From Devosia ginsengisoli (GTDB lineage: Bacteria; Pseudomonadota; Alphaproteobacteria; Rhizobiales; Devosiaceae): a DNA stretch of 64,000 nucleotides. The DNA lies in NCBI RefSeq assembly GCF_024707105.1, contig NZ_JANQAJ010000011.1:755488-819487 (forward strand), read 5' to 3'. The position numbers and the translations under genes were made by a program. Position 1 is the stretch's first letter; each line of letters opens with the position of its first letter. Below, one piece after another: positions 16,136 through 25,449 of this stretch. Under the pieces are notes generated by a model, which worked only from the letters and a program-made list of their open reading frames with translations, ran no database searches and was not told where the DNA came from.

Positions 16136-17009
16136 CCGCGACCTGGCGGTGAAACCGGACATCGGCTTTCTGGTGCGCGAGCGTTTTGGCGTGGGGGAAA
16201 GCCCGGTCTGGGACGCGGAAAACGGGCGGCTGTTGTGGTGCGATATTCCGGCTGGGGTAATCCATGCCGTCACTGTGGTTACGGGTGCGCGGCGGCGCTG
16301 GGCGTTTGGCGAGCCGGTGCCCAGTTTCGGGCTGGCGCAGGGCGGGCGGCTGGTGGTGGCGCTGCGCAATGACGTGATGCTGTTCGACCCCGAGACGGGG
16401 CGGCGCGCGCTGGTGGCGCGGGTGGAGCATGCCAAGCCTGACATGCGGCTCAATGACGGCAAGGTGGGGCCGGATGGCGCCTTCTGGGTGGGCAGCATGG
16501 ATGGTAGCGGCGATGGCATGCCGGCGGCGAAGCTCTATCGCATCGCGCCCGATGGCGATATGCGCGTGGTGGCGGAAGGCATCGCCATTGCCAATGGGCT
16601 GGCGTGGAATGCGGTGGGGGACCGGATGTATCACTCGGATTCCCGTGGAGATATCTGGCTTGATTGCTGGGACTTCGACGCGGCGACGGGGGCGATGTCC
16701 AACCGGCGGCGATTGCGGGAGCATGACGAAGCGGTCGGGCGGCCGGATGGCGGGGCTTGCGACATGGATGGCAATTACTGGTCGGCCGGGCCATCGGCGG
16801 GGCGGCTCAACCGGTTTTCGGCCGAAGGGGAATTGCTCGACTGGATCGACCTGCCGATCAGGACGCCGACCATGCCGTGTTTCGGCGATGCGGATATGCA
16901 GACGATCTATGTGACGAGCCTCGATTCCAAGGCGGATGAGGGGCGCGACGGCGTGGTGCGGCTGCGGGTGGATGTGCCCGGTGTGCCGGTGGGGCGGTTC
17001 GGGGCTTAG
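16125..17009 (+). CDS. SMP-30/gluconolactonase-family lactonase
   Basis: 294 aa six-bladed beta-propeller lactonase. GESPVWDAENGRLLWCDI at the N-terminus carries the first metal-ligand Glu; MRLNDGKVGPDGAFWVGSMD supplies the Asn and substrate loop; ANGLAWNAVGDRMYHSDS and GRPDGGACDMDGNYWSA give the remaining Asn/Asp ligands. Enzymes of this family hydrolyse sugar lactones, including aldarolactones made by uronate dehydrogenase, so it fits between Udh and KdgD in the oxidative route. The ATG at 16125 lies within the end of the regulator gene (11-bp overlap). A longer open frame upstream is only the regulator's shadow. Confidence 0.85.
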   Translation: MSGSRDLAVKPDIGFLVRERFGVGESPVWDAENGRLLWCDIPAGVIHAVTVVTGARRRWAFGEPVPSFGLAQGGRLVVALRNDVMLFDPETGRRALVARVEHAKPDMRLNDGKVGPDGAFWVGSMDGSGDGMPAAKLYRIAPDGDMRVVAEGIAIANGLAWNAVGDRMYHSDSRGDIWLDCWDFDAATGAMSNRRRLREHDEAVGRPDGGACDMDGNYWSAGPSAGRLNRFSAEGELLDWIDLPIRTPTMPCFGDADMQTIYVTSLDSKADEGRDGVVRLRVDVPGVPVGRFGA

Positions 17010-17045
17010 GGGCTTGCATCCACCGCGCCGAGTTCGTGGAACCGT

Positions 17046-17100
17046 CGACACCCCCTCCCTAGCTTTGCCAAGGCCCTGCGGGCCAGGCGCCGCTTTTGCG
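17046..17100. repeat. Intergenic repeat fragment (GACACCCCCTCCCTAGCT type)
   Basis: GACACCCCCTCCCTAGCTTT followed by GGCCCTGCGGGCC (a perfect small palindrome) also occurs, with changes, at 42298-42340. It lies between two convergent genes; a second stretch, CACCTCCTTGAGGGGAGG near 17141, belongs to the same type of GC-rich repeat. Confidence 0.6.
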
Positions 17101-17188
17101 GGAATGACGCCGAGAAAATTGAAGCGTCCAATGTAAACACCTCCTTGAGGGGAGGATTGAAGGTGGGGTGACGGGAGCCGCCGAGTTC

Positions 17189-18301
17189 TTATTGAGCCGA
17201 CGATGGTGGCGGGGTGACCCCTGACATCGGGCGGTTCAGCAGGGGTGCCATGAAGCGGTTTTCGCTGATCAGCTTGTAGGGGATGGTTTCGTGGCGGGCG
17301 AGGCCCCTGCCCTCAATGTGGCCCTGTTCGACCAGGTCGAGCATGGTGCAGAGATGGGCGGCCGAGGTGTGGCTGAGGGCCGTGACCGGGAACGGGCTGC
17401 GCATCGGCTCGTGGTAGATCTTGCGGACATAGGAGCGTTCGGCAGGCACGCCCTGGTGGAAACCCCGGACGCTGATGAAGATGACCACGACATCCTGAAC
17501 CACATCGGGCACGCCGAAGCGCAGGACGGTGCGCAGCATGTCGCGGCGGCGCTTGAGGCCGAGATCCTCGAAGAGGAAGCGCGCCAGGGTCAGGTGGCCG
17601 GGATAGCGGATGGTGCGGAAGCTGAGATTGCGCACCTTGTGCTGAAGCGCGGCGCAGAGGCTGCCCAGACCACCGGCGGTGCTGAAGGCCTCGTAGGGGC
17701 GGCCGTTGAGCACGAAGCTCTCATAGTCCTGCAGGGGCGCGGTGCTGACCAACTGGCCTTCGACAATGCCCTCACAGAGACCGGTATATTCGGCAATGAG
17801 GCCATCGACATCCCAGGAGAGACCATAGCCGAAGCCGTTGGAGGGATGGACCGGCAGACCGCCGACGCGGACCACCATGTCGATCGGCCCTTCGAGCGCA
17901 TCGACCAACTCGGCGGCGAGATTGGCGACGAGGCCCGGCGACAGGCCGCAGCCGGGCAGGATGACCTTGCCGTGACCAGCGGTGGCGGCGAGCGCGCTGA
18001 CGGGGGCGATGTCCTCGGCGGTATCGACATAGTGGACCCCGGCCTCGATGGCGGCGGTGGCAATGGCGGCGGCAAGCCGGGTGGGCGCGGCATTGACGAC
18101 AACATCGAAGCCGGCCAGGGCCTCGACGCAATCCTTGCGCCTGCTGGCATCGAGATGGCGGGTGCGGAAGCCACGGCGGGTCGCGTGGTCCAGCGCCTCG
18201 CGCGTCACATCGGCGATTTCGGCGTCGTGGCCGCCGGCGCCGGCCAGCAGGCTCGCCACCGCCAGGCCGATGCGGCCGCCGCCGATGATCAGGACCTTCA
18301 T
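17189..18301 (-). CDS. Saccharopine dehydrogenase-like NAD(P) oxidoreductase
   Basis: 370 aa. The N-terminal Rossmann fold is MKVLIIGGGRIGLAVASLLA with GxGxxG spacing and an acidic residue after strand 2. GFDVVVNAAPTRLAAAIATA and VHYVDTAEDIAP are typical of the saccharopine dehydrogenase / lysine 6-dehydrogenase group, and ILPGCGLSPGLVANLAAE is the characteristic catalytic-domain entry. Enzymes of this group act on amino acids with a second amine, forming or cleaving C-N bonds (saccharopine, carboxynorspermidine, lysine). It is the last gene of the long minus-strand operon whose other members include DapA and DapB homologues, so a lysine- or diaminopimelate-related substrate is likely. The precise reaction is unknown. 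Confidence 0.8.
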   Translation of the reverse strand: MKVLIIGGGRIGLAVASLLAGAGGHDAEIADVTREALDHATRRGFRTRHLDASRRKDCVEALAGFDVVVNAAPTRLAAAIATAAIEAGVHYVDTAEDIAPVSALAATAGHGKVILPGCGLSPGLVANLAAELVDALEGPIDMVVRVGGLPVHPSNGFGYGLSWDVDGLIAEYTGLCEGIVEGQLVSTAPLQDYESFVLNGRPYEAFSTAGGLGSLCAALQHKVRNLSFRTIRYPGHLTLARFLFEDLGLKRRRDMLRTVLRFGVPDVVQDVVVIFISVRGFHQGVPAERSYVRKIYHEPMRSPFPVTALSHTSAAHLCTMLDLVEQGHIEGRGLARHETIPYKLISENRFMAPLLNRPMSGVTPPPSSAQ

Positions 18302-18313
18302 GGCATGCTCCGA

Positions 18314-19090
18314 TCAGGCATTGAAGCGGCTGAGGAAGGCCTGCAGCCGTTCGCTCTTGGGATTGCGGATGACGCTGTCGGCGGTGCCGAGTTCGGCGAT
18401 GACGCCGCCGTCGATGAAGGCGACGCGGTCGGCCACGTCGGCAGCGAAGGCCATTTCGTGGGTGACGATGGCCATGGTCATGCCGTCATGGGCGAGGAGG
18501 CGGATGACCTGGAGGACTTCACCCACGAGTTCGGGATCGAGCGCGCTGGTGACTTCGTCGAGCAGCAGGACGTCGGGGCGCATGGCCAGTGCCCGGGCGA
18601 TGGCGACGCGCTGCTTCTGGCCGCCGGACAGGTGATTGGGATAGGCGTCGCGCTTGTCGAGCAGGCCGACCTTGCCGAGCAGTTCCATGGCGCGGGCCTC
18701 GACCTCCTCGCGCGGCTCCTTGAGCACGGCGATGGGGCCTTCGCAGATATTCTGCATCACGGTCTTGTGGGGGAAGAGATTGAAGTGCTGGAACACCATG
18801 CCGACATGGCGGCGCAGCTCGCCGCAGCCGATATTGCCGCCGCGCGACTGGAAGCGGTTTTCGACGCGGCGGCCCTTATAGGCGATCTCGCCGGCTGTGG
18901 GGGTTTCGAGCAGGTTGAGGCAACGGATGAGCGTGGACTTGCCGGAGCCGGAGGGGCCGATGATGGCCAGCACCTCGCCGCGATGCAGGTCGAGGTCGAC
19001 GCCCTGGATCACGCGCAGCTTGTTGTAGCTTTTCTCGAGGCCCCTGACGGTCAGGATGGGCTCGGCGGCGGTGCCGGGTTGGTCGGTCAT
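18314..19090 (-). CDS. Polar amino-acid ABC importer, ATP-binding protein (GlnQ/HisP type)
   Basis: 258 aa. Walker [10 protein letters not shown] (about residue 41), Q-loop [16 protein letters not shown], signature [15 protein letters not shown] and Walker [14 protein letters not shown]; the Val after DE in Walker B (DEVTS in place of DEPTS) is common in this family. The start taken is ATG 19090 (MTDQPGT) with AGGA six bases upstream; an earlier ATG at 19114 would overlap the permease gene by one base. It powers the importer with the permease at 19114 and the binding protein at 19832. Confidence 0.92.
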   Translation of the reverse strand: MTDQPGTAAEPILTVRGLEKSYNKLRVIQGVDLDLHRGEVLAIIGPSGSGKSTLIRCLNLLETPTAGEIAYKGRRVENRFQSRGGNIGCGELRRHVGMVFQHFNLFPHKTVMQNICEGPIAVLKEPREEVEARAMELLGKVGLLDKRDAYPNHLSGGQKQRVAIARALAMRPDVLLLDEVTSALDPELVGEVLQVIRLLAHDGMTMAIVTHEMAFAADVADRVAFIDGGVIAELGTADSVIRNPKSERLQAFLSRFNA

Positions 19091-19113
19091 GGCGTTTCCT
19101 GAAATTGCGGCCA

Positions 19114-19779
19114 TCAGTCACTCACCCGCATGCGATGTTCGACATAGTCGGCGGCCTGGGTCATGGGGAACAGGACCACGAAATAGAGCAGCGCGACGAC
19201 GGTGAAGGCCTCCAATGGACGGTAGGTCTGTCCGTTGACGACGGCGGCCATGTAGGCCAGTTCGCCCACCGAGATCACCGAGATCAGCGAGGTGTTCTTG
19301 AACTGGATGACCGACTGATTGATGAAGGAGGGCAGCACCCGCTTGAAAGCCTGCGGGATGACGATGCGCCACATGACCTGCCGGTCGGACATGGCGATGG
19401 CCTTGGCCGCCTCGGTCTGCCCCTTGTCGATCGAGAGGATGCCGCCGCGGAAAATCTCGGAATAGAACGAGCCGGCATAGAGCGACAAAGTGAGCATCGC
19501 CGCGACATAGTTCTCGATGGTGACGCCGATCAGCAAGGGCAGCGCGTAGTAGAACCACATGAGCTGCACCAGCAGCGGCGTGCAGCGGAACACTTCCTGA
19601 TAGGCCCGTGCCAGCCCGCTGATGACCCGGAAGCGGGACAGCCGCCCGAAGCAGAGGAGCAGGCCCAGGACGACGCCGATGATGATCGAGCCGACCGTAT
19701 AGGCGAAGGTGAGCCACAGCCCCCAGGCGAACAGGTCCCAATATTGCAGGACGGCGCTGAAATCCCATTTGTACGGCAT
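19114..19779 (-). CDS. Polar amino-acid ABC importer permease (HisM/GlnP type)
   Basis: 221 aa inner-membrane protein with five predicted helices. The HisM-type N-terminal segment [20 protein letters not shown] and the EAA loop [20 protein letters not shown] are diagnostic. Only one permease gene is present, so it probably forms a homodimer. ATG at 19779 is chosen because AAGGA lies six bases upstream; the preceding codon GTG (19782) is an alternative. It lies between binding protein and ATPase genes, the usual order for these importers. Confidence 0.92.
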   Translation of the reverse strand: MPYKWDFSAVLQYWDLFAWGLWLTFAYTVGSIIIGVVLGLLLCFGRLSRFRVISGLARAYQEVFRCTPLLVQLMWFYYALPLLIGVTIENYVAAMLTLSLYAGSFYSEIFRGGILSIDKGQTEAAKAIAMSDRQVMWRIVIPQAFKRVLPSFINQSVIQFKNTSLISVISVGELAYMAAVVNGQTYRPLEAFTVVALLYFVVLFPMTQAADYVEHRMRVSD

Positions 19780-19831
19780 CACATATCCTTCAAGAAGTCA
19801 GCCGGGGCGAAACCCGCCCCGGCAGTGCGGA

Positions 19832-20662
19832 TCAGCCGCCGAGGTCGAAATTGTCGGGCAGGTCGTCGAGCCCGATCTCGAATGGCGCCAGGCCATTGAT
19901 GATCCAGGTCTGATTGTTGCCGACGCGGCGATTGTAGTCGGCCCAGGCCGAGATGAAGGATTTGAACTGCTCGTCGGCATTGTAGTTGATGCCGATGACC
20001 GAGGGCGAGGACAGCACCGGCTGCGGCACATAGACCTGACCCAGAGCAGCATTGCGCTTGATCATCACGACCGAGTTCAGCACCGTGTTGACGATGGCAT
20101 CGGCCTTGCCGCTGGCGACGGCCAGGATGGCCTCATCGCGGGTCTTGAAGCGCAGCACATTGGCCTTGGGCAGGTATTGCTGGGTGATCAGATCCTGCGC
20201 GGAGCCAAGGTCGACCGCCAGGGTGACCGCGGGGTCATTCAGCGATGCCCAGGTGGCCGACGCGAATTCGGGCTTGGGCGAGACGATGACGAAGCTGTTG
20301 TAGTAGGTGGGCGCCGAGAACGAAACGGCCAGGGCACGGGCCGGCAGGGCCGTGAGCGCCAGGGCGATATCGGCCTTGCCGGACTGCACGTCGAGAATGG
20401 AATTGGCCCAGGTGCTCTCGACCACTTCGAGCTCGACGCCCAGGGTCTCGGCGATGTCGCCGGCCATGTCGATGACGAAGCCGCGCCATTCGCCGGTGCG
20501 CGGGTCCTTGTTGAAATACGGGTCCTCATTGAGGATGGCGGGAACGCGCAGAACGCCGCGCTCCCTGATCTGGTCGATCGTGCTTTGCTGTGCGACGGCC
20601 GGTGCGGCCGCGAACCCCATCGCCACGCATGCTGCGGCGAGTATCGTAGTCAGTACTCTCAT
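19832..20662 (-). CDS. Polar amino-acid ABC importer, family-3 solute-binding protein
   Basis: 276 aa periplasmic protein. The signal peptide is MRVLTTILAAACVAMGFAAAPAVAQ. The SBP_bac_3 fold is shown by TIDQIRERGVLRVPAILNED at the mature N-terminus, GFVIDMAGDIAETLGVELEV, DVQSGKADIALALTALPARA and VASGKADAIVNTVLNSVVM. Two adjacent ATGs occur; the second (20662) is six bases from a GAGGGAG ribosome site and is preferred. The ligand cannot be read from the sequence; the operon context points to a lysine-like amino acid, opine or proline derivative. Confidence 0.9.
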   Translation of the reverse strand: MRVLTTILAAACVAMGFAAAPAVAQQSTIDQIRERGVLRVPAILNEDPYFNKDPRTGEWRGFVIDMAGDIAETLGVELEVVESTWANSILDVQSGKADIALALTALPARALAVSFSAPTYYNSFVIVSPKPEFASATWASLNDPAVTLAVDLGSAQDLITQQYLPKANVLRFKTRDEAILAVASGKADAIVNTVLNSVVMIKRNAALGQVYVPQPVLSSPSVIGINYNADEQFKSFISAWADYNRRVGNNQTWIINGLAPFEIGLDDLPDNFDLGG

Positions 20663-20809
20663 CATAGTCTCCCTCTGAAAAACTGAACGACGTCGGCTGG
20701 GACGGTCATGGGTGACCAACCTTCCGATATTCAGAGTGCAGGTGCGTCCGGGCTGCATCAATGCAAACGGACAGTCCGCACTTGTGGCATTTCTTGGAAG
20801 AGCCCGGGG

Positions 20810-21706
20810 TCATTTATTCGCCCCGGCGAACTCTTCCAATGCCGCGACCAGCGTGGTGCGGCTGGCCGGCGCGAGCGGGGCCAGCGGCGCGCGCACGGTG
20901 CCGGCCATCTGGCGGCGCAAGGCTAAGGCTTCCTTTACGGGCACCGGATTGCCCTCGATGAACAGCGCCTTGGCGAGCGCGAATATCCGGTCATGCAGGG
21001 CCAAAGCGGTGGCGTGATCGCCGCGATGCCAGGCGGCGACAAGGGCCACCATTTCTTCGGGCGCATAATTGGAGACGACGCTGGTGACGCCCAGCGCGCC
21101 GAGCGACATGAAGGGCAGAGCCAGGGCGTCATCGCCGGAATGGAGGACGAAATCGGGGCCGCAGGCGGCGCGCAGCTCGCTGATGCGCTCGGACCGGCCG
21201 CCGGCCTCCTTGATGCCGAAGATATGGCGATGGCGGGCATGCAGGCGCGCAGCGGTTTCGGGCGCGATCTCGACGCCGCAGCGGCCGGGAACGCTATAGA
21301 GCATGATGGGCAGGCCGGTGGCGGCGGCGACGGCGTCGTAGTGGCGCTCGAGGCCGGCCTGGCTGGGGCGGTTGTAATAGGGCGTGACCACCAGGCACCC
21401 ATCGGCACCGGCGGCTTCGCAGGCGCTGATAGCCTCGACGGCGTGTTCGGTGCTGTTGGAGCCGGCGCCTGCCAGCACGAAGGCGCGGCCAGCGGCCAGC
21501 TTGACGGTGCGGGCGACCAGGGCGGCGGCTTCATCGAGCGACAGGGTTGCGGCTTCGCCCGTGGTGCCGACGGGAACGAGGCCCTTGATGCCGGCGGCAA
21601 GCTGCAATTCGACCAGGCGATCGAAGGCGGGATAGTCGATGCCGTTTTCGTCGAAGGGCGTCACCAGGGCGGTGAAGACGCCGGTGAAGGCAGTGGTCAG
21701 GTTCAT
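20810..21706 (-). CDS. DapA-like 4-hydroxy-tetrahydrodipicolinate synthase family aldolase
   Basis: 298 aa class I aldolase barrel. All DapA landmarks are present: the GTTGE loop (VPVGTTGEAATLS, about residue 45), YYNRPSQ with the relay tyrosine, LYSVPGRCG with the catalytic Tyr and carboxylate-binding Arg, and the Schiff-base lysine in IFGIKEAGG (about 164). DapA condenses pyruvate with aspartate semialdehyde. The retained Arg argues for a true dihydrodipicolinate-type substrate rather than a hydroxyproline-pathway deaminase of the same family. A paralogue in a catabolic-looking operon may work in reverse. The start ATG 21706 follows AAAGG; a much longer frame upstream belongs to the dapB shadow. 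Confidence 0.85.
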   Translation of the reverse strand: MNLTTAFTGVFTALVTPFDENGIDYPAFDRLVELQLAAGIKGLVPVGTTGEAATLSLDEAAALVARTVKLAAGRAFVLAGAGSNSTEHAVEAISACEAAGADGCLVVTPYYNRPSQAGLERHYDAVAAATGLPIMLYSVPGRCGVEIAPETAARLHARHRHIFGIKEAGGRSERISELRAACGPDFVLHSGDDALALPFMSLGALGVTSVVSNYAPEEMVALVAAWHRGDHATALALHDRIFALAKALFIEGNPVPVKEALALRRQMAGTVRAPLAPLAPASRTTLVAALEEFAGANK

Positions 21707-21731
21707 TGTCGCGGCCTTTGCAGCAAGGGGT

Positions 21732-22466
21732 TCAGAGGTCGAAGGCGTCGTAGCGGCCGGGGCCGAGGCCGGATTCGACCAGTTGAATGGCGGCAGCCAG
21801 CGCGCCGCGGGCATAGGCGGCGATGGTCTGCACCGAGAAGGTGAAACGCATTTCGGAATCGCCCAGGTCGAAGCGCACCTCGTTGATGCCGACGGTGTCG
21901 CCGACACGATGGACGTGGATTTCCGGCTCGGGTGGGCTGGCGCCGGCAGCAGTGGCCTGCGCTTCGCGCAAGACACGGGCCAGCAGGAGCGAGGTGCCCG
22001 AGGGCGCGCGCTTCTTGCGGCGGTGATAGGTTTCCTCGATGGCGATGCTGGCACCGGGATGGGCGGCGGCGAACTGGCGGGCATTGCGGGCGAACTCGGT
22101 GAAGCCCAAGGCGAAATTGGCACCGGTCAGGATCGGACGATAGCGGGCGGCAGCCTGGATTTCGGCCAGGTCGTCGGCGGCAAAGCCGGTGGTGCCGATG
22201 ACAACAGGCACGGAGCGCTGGCCGGCCATGCGTTGCAGGTAGAGACTGCCTGATGGCGACGAAAAGTCGATGATGGCGTCGCAATGGGCGTTGATGGCGG
22301 CTTCGGCCGGCCGGTATTCGACAACCGTGCTGCCGACCTGGCGGCCGATCCACGGGGAGCCGGGCGAGACATGGGCGGCGGCCAGTTCCAGGCCCGGATC
22401 GGTGAGGATGGCTTCGACCAGGCGGGTGCCGACGCGGCCGGAGGCTCCAAAGACTGCTATGCGCAT
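21732..22466 (-). CDS. DapB-like 4-hydroxy-tetrahydrodipicolinate reductase
   Basis: 244 aa. N-terminal Rossmann motif RIAVFGASGRVGTRLV; DAIIDFSSPSG and VPVVIGTTGF form the NAD(P) domain; ETYHRRKKRAPSGTS holds the catalytic His and Lys of the DapB signature; VGINEVRFDLGDSEMRFTF matches the C-terminal dimer interface. It is slightly shorter than canonical DapB (about 265-270 aa). The start ATG 22466 has an AGGAGGTCACT ribosome site. Being next to DapA in an operon with an amino-acid importer and FAD dehydrogenase subunits is not the usual biosynthetic setting, where dapB is elsewhere. A specialised or reverse role is inferred. Confidence 0.85.
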   Translation of the reverse strand: MRIAVFGASGRVGTRLVEAILTDPGLELAAAHVSPGSPWIGRQVGSTVVEYRPAEAAINAHCDAIIDFSSPSGSLYLQRMAGQRSVPVVIGTTGFAADDLAEIQAAARYRPILTGANFALGFTEFARNARQFAAAHPGASIAIEETYHRRKKRAPSGTSLLLARVLREAQATAAGASPPEPEIHVHRVGDTVGINEVRFDLGDSEMRFTFSVQTIAAYARGALAAAIQLVESGLGPGRYDAFDL

Positions 22467-22475
22467 AGTGACCTC

Positions 22476-23882
22476 CTAGTCGATGACGACCTTGGTTTCG
22501 CTCATTTCGCGCAGGGCGATGCGGACGCCTTCGCGGCCGAGGCCACTGCCCTTGATGCCGCCGAAGGGGACATGTTCGGCGCGGAAATCGGGGCCTTCAT
22601 TGATCATCACGCCGCCAACGCGCAATTCGCGCGAGAAGCGCTTGAGGACGGCGTGGTCATTGCTGAAGACGCCGGCCTGCAGGCCATGGGCGCCGGCATT
22701 GACCTCGGCAATGGCGGCGCCGACATCGGTGAAGCGGCGGACGGAAATGACCGGGCCGAAGGTTTCCTGGGCGAAGAGATCGCTATCGGGGGGAACATCG
22801 GCGATGACTGATGGCACCAGCATGGAGCCCTGCCCCGTGCCGCCGGCAAGCAGGCGGGCACCGGAGGCGGTGGCGGCTTCGATGCGGGCGCGGACCTGGG
22901 TGGCGGATTGGGTATCGATGACCGGACCCATCTGGGTGGCGGGATCGAGGGGATCGCCGTGGCGGACGGCCTTTGCGGCCTCAACCAGCGCGTCGAGCAT
23001 GGCGTCGTGGATATCGGCGTGGAGGTAGAGTTTCTTGACGGCGGCGCAGCTCTGGCCGGCGATTTCGTAGCGCTGGGCGATGGCGGTGTTTATCGCAGCC
23101 GGCAGGTCGGCATCGGGCATGACGAAGAGCGGGTCATTGCCGCCCAGTTCCATGAGGCAGCGGAAGAGGCCGGCGGCATTCTTGAGGGCGAGGCCGGCGG
23201 CGGGGCCACCGGTGAAGCTCAGGAGATCAATGGGGGCGCGGGCCAGGGTCAGTGCCTCGGCGGCGCCACCATGCACGATCTGAAACAGGTGTTGGGGGAA
23301 GCCGGCTTCCATGGCCAGTTCGGCGAGGCGCTGGGCGGCGAGCGGCGCCTTGGGCGACGGCTTGGCCACCACGGCATTGCCGGCGGCGATGGCGGGGCCG
23401 AGCTTGTGGCACAGCAGATTGAGCGGATAGTTGAAGGGCGTGATGGCGCCGACGACGCCTGTTGGTTCATAGGTGATGACGGCCTGGCGATTGGCGCCGC
23501 CGGCGACGATGCCGCAATGAAGCACCTCGCCATCGAGGAAGGTGGCGGCGTCGCCCGAGAGGCGCAGGGTATTCTGCGCGCGGCGGACTTCATTGCGGGC
23601 CTCGGCAATGGTCTTGCCGACTTCGGCGCAGATGAGCTGGGCGAGGGATTCAGCCTCGCCGGCAATCGCGGTGGCCAGGGCGTCGAGCAGGTCGCGGCGC
23701 TGGGCGGGCGTGGAGAAGGCGAATTCGGCCTGCGCGACTTGGGCGCGGCGCACGGCAGCGAAGATGGCATCGGCGCCGGTCAGCGGGACGCGGCCGACCA
23801 CGCGCCCATCGTAAGGCGAGGTGACGTCGATATGCTCGGGGCTGGACGGCAGGCGCTGGGGCAATGGGGACACGGCACTCAC
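22476..23882 (-). CDS. NAD(P)-dependent aldehyde dehydrogenase
   Basis: 468 aa ALDH-superfamily enzyme. The cofactor loop is GAITPFNYPLN with KPSPKAPLAAQRLAE; the general-base Glu is in CLMELGGNDPLF (about residue 250) and the nucleophilic Cys in AGQSCAAVKKLYLH (about 287); the C-terminal ETFGPVISVRRF and PFGGIKGSGLGREG are standard. It resembles non-phosphorylating glyceraldehyde-3-phosphate or succinate-semialdehyde type members. The GTG at 23882 overlaps the stop of the FAD subunit gene (GTGA); another GTG at 23873 is possible. In this operon it could oxidise aspartate semialdehyde or an aminoadipate/glutarate semialdehyde. The substrate is unproved. Confidence 0.88.
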   Translation of the reverse strand: MSAVSPLPQRLPSSPEHIDVTSPYDGRVVGRVPLTGADAIFAAVRRAQVAQAEFAFSTPAQRRDLLDALATAIAGEAESLAQLICAEVGKTIAEARNEVRRAQNTLRLSGDAATFLDGEVLHCGIVAGGANRQAVITYEPTGVVGAITPFNYPLNLLCHKLGPAIAAGNAVVAKPSPKAPLAAQRLAELAMEAGFPQHLFQIVHGGAAEALTLARAPIDLLSFTGGPAAGLALKNAAGLFRCLMELGGNDPLFVMPDADLPAAINTAIAQRYEIAGQSCAAVKKLYLHADIHDAMLDALVEAAKAVRHGDPLDPATQMGPVIDTQSATQVRARIEAATASGARLLAGGTGQGSMLVPSVIADVPPDSDLFAQETFGPVISVRRFTDVGAAIAEVNAGAHGLQAGVFSNDHAVLKRFSRELRVGGVMINEGPDFRAEHVPFGGIKGSGLGREGVRIALREMSETKVVID

Positions 23883-25192
23883 TCTGGCGGACTGGAAGGG
23901 GGAAGCGTGACGAAGGCGGCTATCGGCACGGGCTTGACCGGCCAGCGGCTGCCGACGATTTCGGAGACGTGCGGGGCTTCGCCACCGCGCTGGCTGGCGA
24001 CGAAGGCGGTGACCCACTCGGCGCAAAAGCGGCCCTGGCAGGAGCCCATGCCGAAGCGGCCATTGAGCTTGATCTCGCGGGCGGAAACCGGATCGCCTGA
24101 GGCCAGCAGGGCGCGCAGCTGGCCCAGCGTGCGGCCCTCGCAGCGGCAGATCACCGTATTGTCGGGAAGCTGGGCGGGGTCGGTGCCGGCATAGTCGTAG
24201 AGCGTATTGAGGGCCGATTGGGCCTGGCGCTCGCGGGCGAGGATTGTGGCGGGGTCGCTGTCGGTCGCGGCGGCCTGGCCGAGATGGGCGAGGACGGCGC
24301 GGGCGGCGAGGCGGCCATCGGCTATGGCGGCGACACCGCCCAGAACTTCGCGGCAATCGCCGGCGCGGATGGTGAAGGGGCCATTGGGGCCGGACGTCGT
24401 GCCGTTGCTGTTGGGCAGGAGGCCATCATGCAGGGCGACGCGGTCGACGACGAGCGTCTGTTGCAGCCCGGCGCGGTCGGCGATGGTGACGGAGAGGCGG
24501 CCCTCGGCGGTGGGGGCGATGGCGCGGATGGTGGCGTGGCGTGGGCGCAAGCCGGTGCGGGCCAGCGTCAACAGGTAACCGGCAGCTTCCCAGAGATAGG
24601 CCGGGGCACGCAACAGGCTGGCGACGACATCAGGGGAAACGGGGCTGGTACTGCGCTCCAGCACGGCAACGGGCGGCTTGCCGAGGGCGGCCAGTTGGGC
24701 GGCGACGGCGACGAGAAGCGGGCCGGAACCGGCGAGCAGGATATCGCCCGCTGGGGCGGCGCCGGTGGCTTTCAGCATCATCTGCAACCCGCCGGCGGTG
24801 ACGACGCCGGGCAATTGCCAGCCGGGCACGGGCGCGACCCGCTCGACGGCGCCCAAAGCCAGCACGAGCGCGGCGGGGCGGCGGGTGACGAGGCGGGCAT
24901 TGGCGCGATCCTCGAGCAGGACGGCGCCGCTGCCTTCGATGCCGGCAAACATGTGGCGGCAGAGGATTTCGACATTGCTGGCGGCGAGTTCGGCCGAGAG
25001 GGCCTGCCAGCGGCGCTTTTGCGCGCGGGGTACGCGCAAAGGCCGGGCGGGATCGTCGGGCTGGCGGTGGATGGCGCCGCCGAGCCGGGGGGCCTGTTCG
25101 CAGAGCGTTACCTCGAGGCCGGCGCGAGCCAGCTCGAGCGCGGCGGAAATGCCGGCGGGGCCGCCGCCGATGACGAGGACTTCCGCGCTCAT
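23879..25192 (-). CDS. FAD/[2Fe-2S]-binding alpha subunit of an opine/D-hydroxyproline oxidase-type dehydrogenase
   Basis: 437 aa. Starts MSAEVLVIGGGPAGISAALE, a classic FAD dinucleotide-binding site, followed by a second nucleotide site (ILLAGSGPLLVAVAAQLA) in the disulfide-reductase-like fold. The C-terminal part CRCEGRTLGQL … GMGSCQGRFCAEWV supplies four cysteines for a [2Fe-2S]-type cluster (Fer2_BFD-like). The HcnB/OoxA and D-hydroxyproline dehydrogenase alpha subunits have this architecture. It overlaps the ferredoxin-like gene by an ATGA and the ALDH gene by a GTGA, so the three are tightly coupled. It passes electrons from the DAO-type catalytic subunit to the respiratory chain. The substrate is likely a secondary amine or D-amino acid. 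Confidence 0.85.
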   Translation of the reverse strand: MSAEVLVIGGGPAGISAALELARAGLEVTLCEQAPRLGGAIHRQPDDPARPLRVPRAQKRRWQALSAELAASNVEILCRHMFAGIEGSGAVLLEDRANARLVTRRPAALVLALGAVERVAPVPGWQLPGVVTAGGLQMMLKATGAAPAGDILLAGSGPLLVAVAAQLAALGKPPVAVLERSTSPVSPDVVASLLRAPAYLWEAAGYLLTLARTGLRPRHATIRAIAPTAEGRLSVTIADRAGLQQTLVVDRVALHDGLLPNSNGTTSGPNGPFTIRAGDCREVLGGVAAIADGRLAARAVLAHLGQAAATDSDPATILARERQAQSALNTLYDYAGTDPAQLPDNTVICRCEGRTLGQLRALLASGDPVSAREIKLNGRFGMGSCQGRFCAEWVTAFVASQRGGEAPHVSEIVGSRWPVKPVPIAAFVTLPPSSPPE

Positions 25193-25449
25193 GGCGACAC
25201 CGGGACGATGCGCGTGACCAGGAGCCCGCTGCGGGCCGGGGTAAGGCAGGCTTCCATGCTGATACCATCGACAGAGACCGCGCAGGCCTGGCAGGCGCCA
25301 ATGCCGCAGAAATAGCGGCCGGCGCTGCTGCCCTGACCGGCGCCCAAGCTGCTTATGCCCGCGCGGTCGAGGGCCATGGCGATGGTTTCGTTGGTGCCGA
25401 AGGGAATGGCTACGCCGTCGAAGAGGAAGGTCTGGCCCGATCCGCTCAT
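25189..25449 (-). CDS. [2Fe-2S] ferredoxin-like gamma subunit
   Basis: 86 aa. FCGIGACQACAVSVDG provides the CxxxxCxxC plant-type [2Fe-2S] motif (about residues 48-56), and MEACLTPARSGL supplies the fourth Cys. HcnA and the D-hydroxyproline dehydrogenase gamma subunit are the same size and lie between the two flavoprotein genes as here. The ATG at 25449 would overlap the natural stop of the DAO gene (ATGA). In the sequence as given, a frameshift in the DAO gene makes the two read as one continuous frame, which I take as an artefact or mutation rather than a true fusion. Confidence 0.85.
   Translation of the reverse strand: MSGSGQTFLFDGVAIPFGTNETIAMALDRAGISSLGAGQGSSAGRYFCGIGACQACAVSVDGISMEACLTPARSGLLVTRIVPVSP

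Noticed and set aside
17291-19102. 603-residue open frame on the plus strand
   Set aside because: It lies entirely opposite the saccharopine-dehydrogenase-like and ATPase genes; its Gly/Ala/Glu/Asp-rich text is the usual antisense shadow in high-GC DNA and shows no domain.
24218-25315. 365-residue plus-strand open frame opposite the FAD subunit
   Set aside because: Shadow frame; the minus-strand product has clear FAD and [2Fe-2S] motifs.
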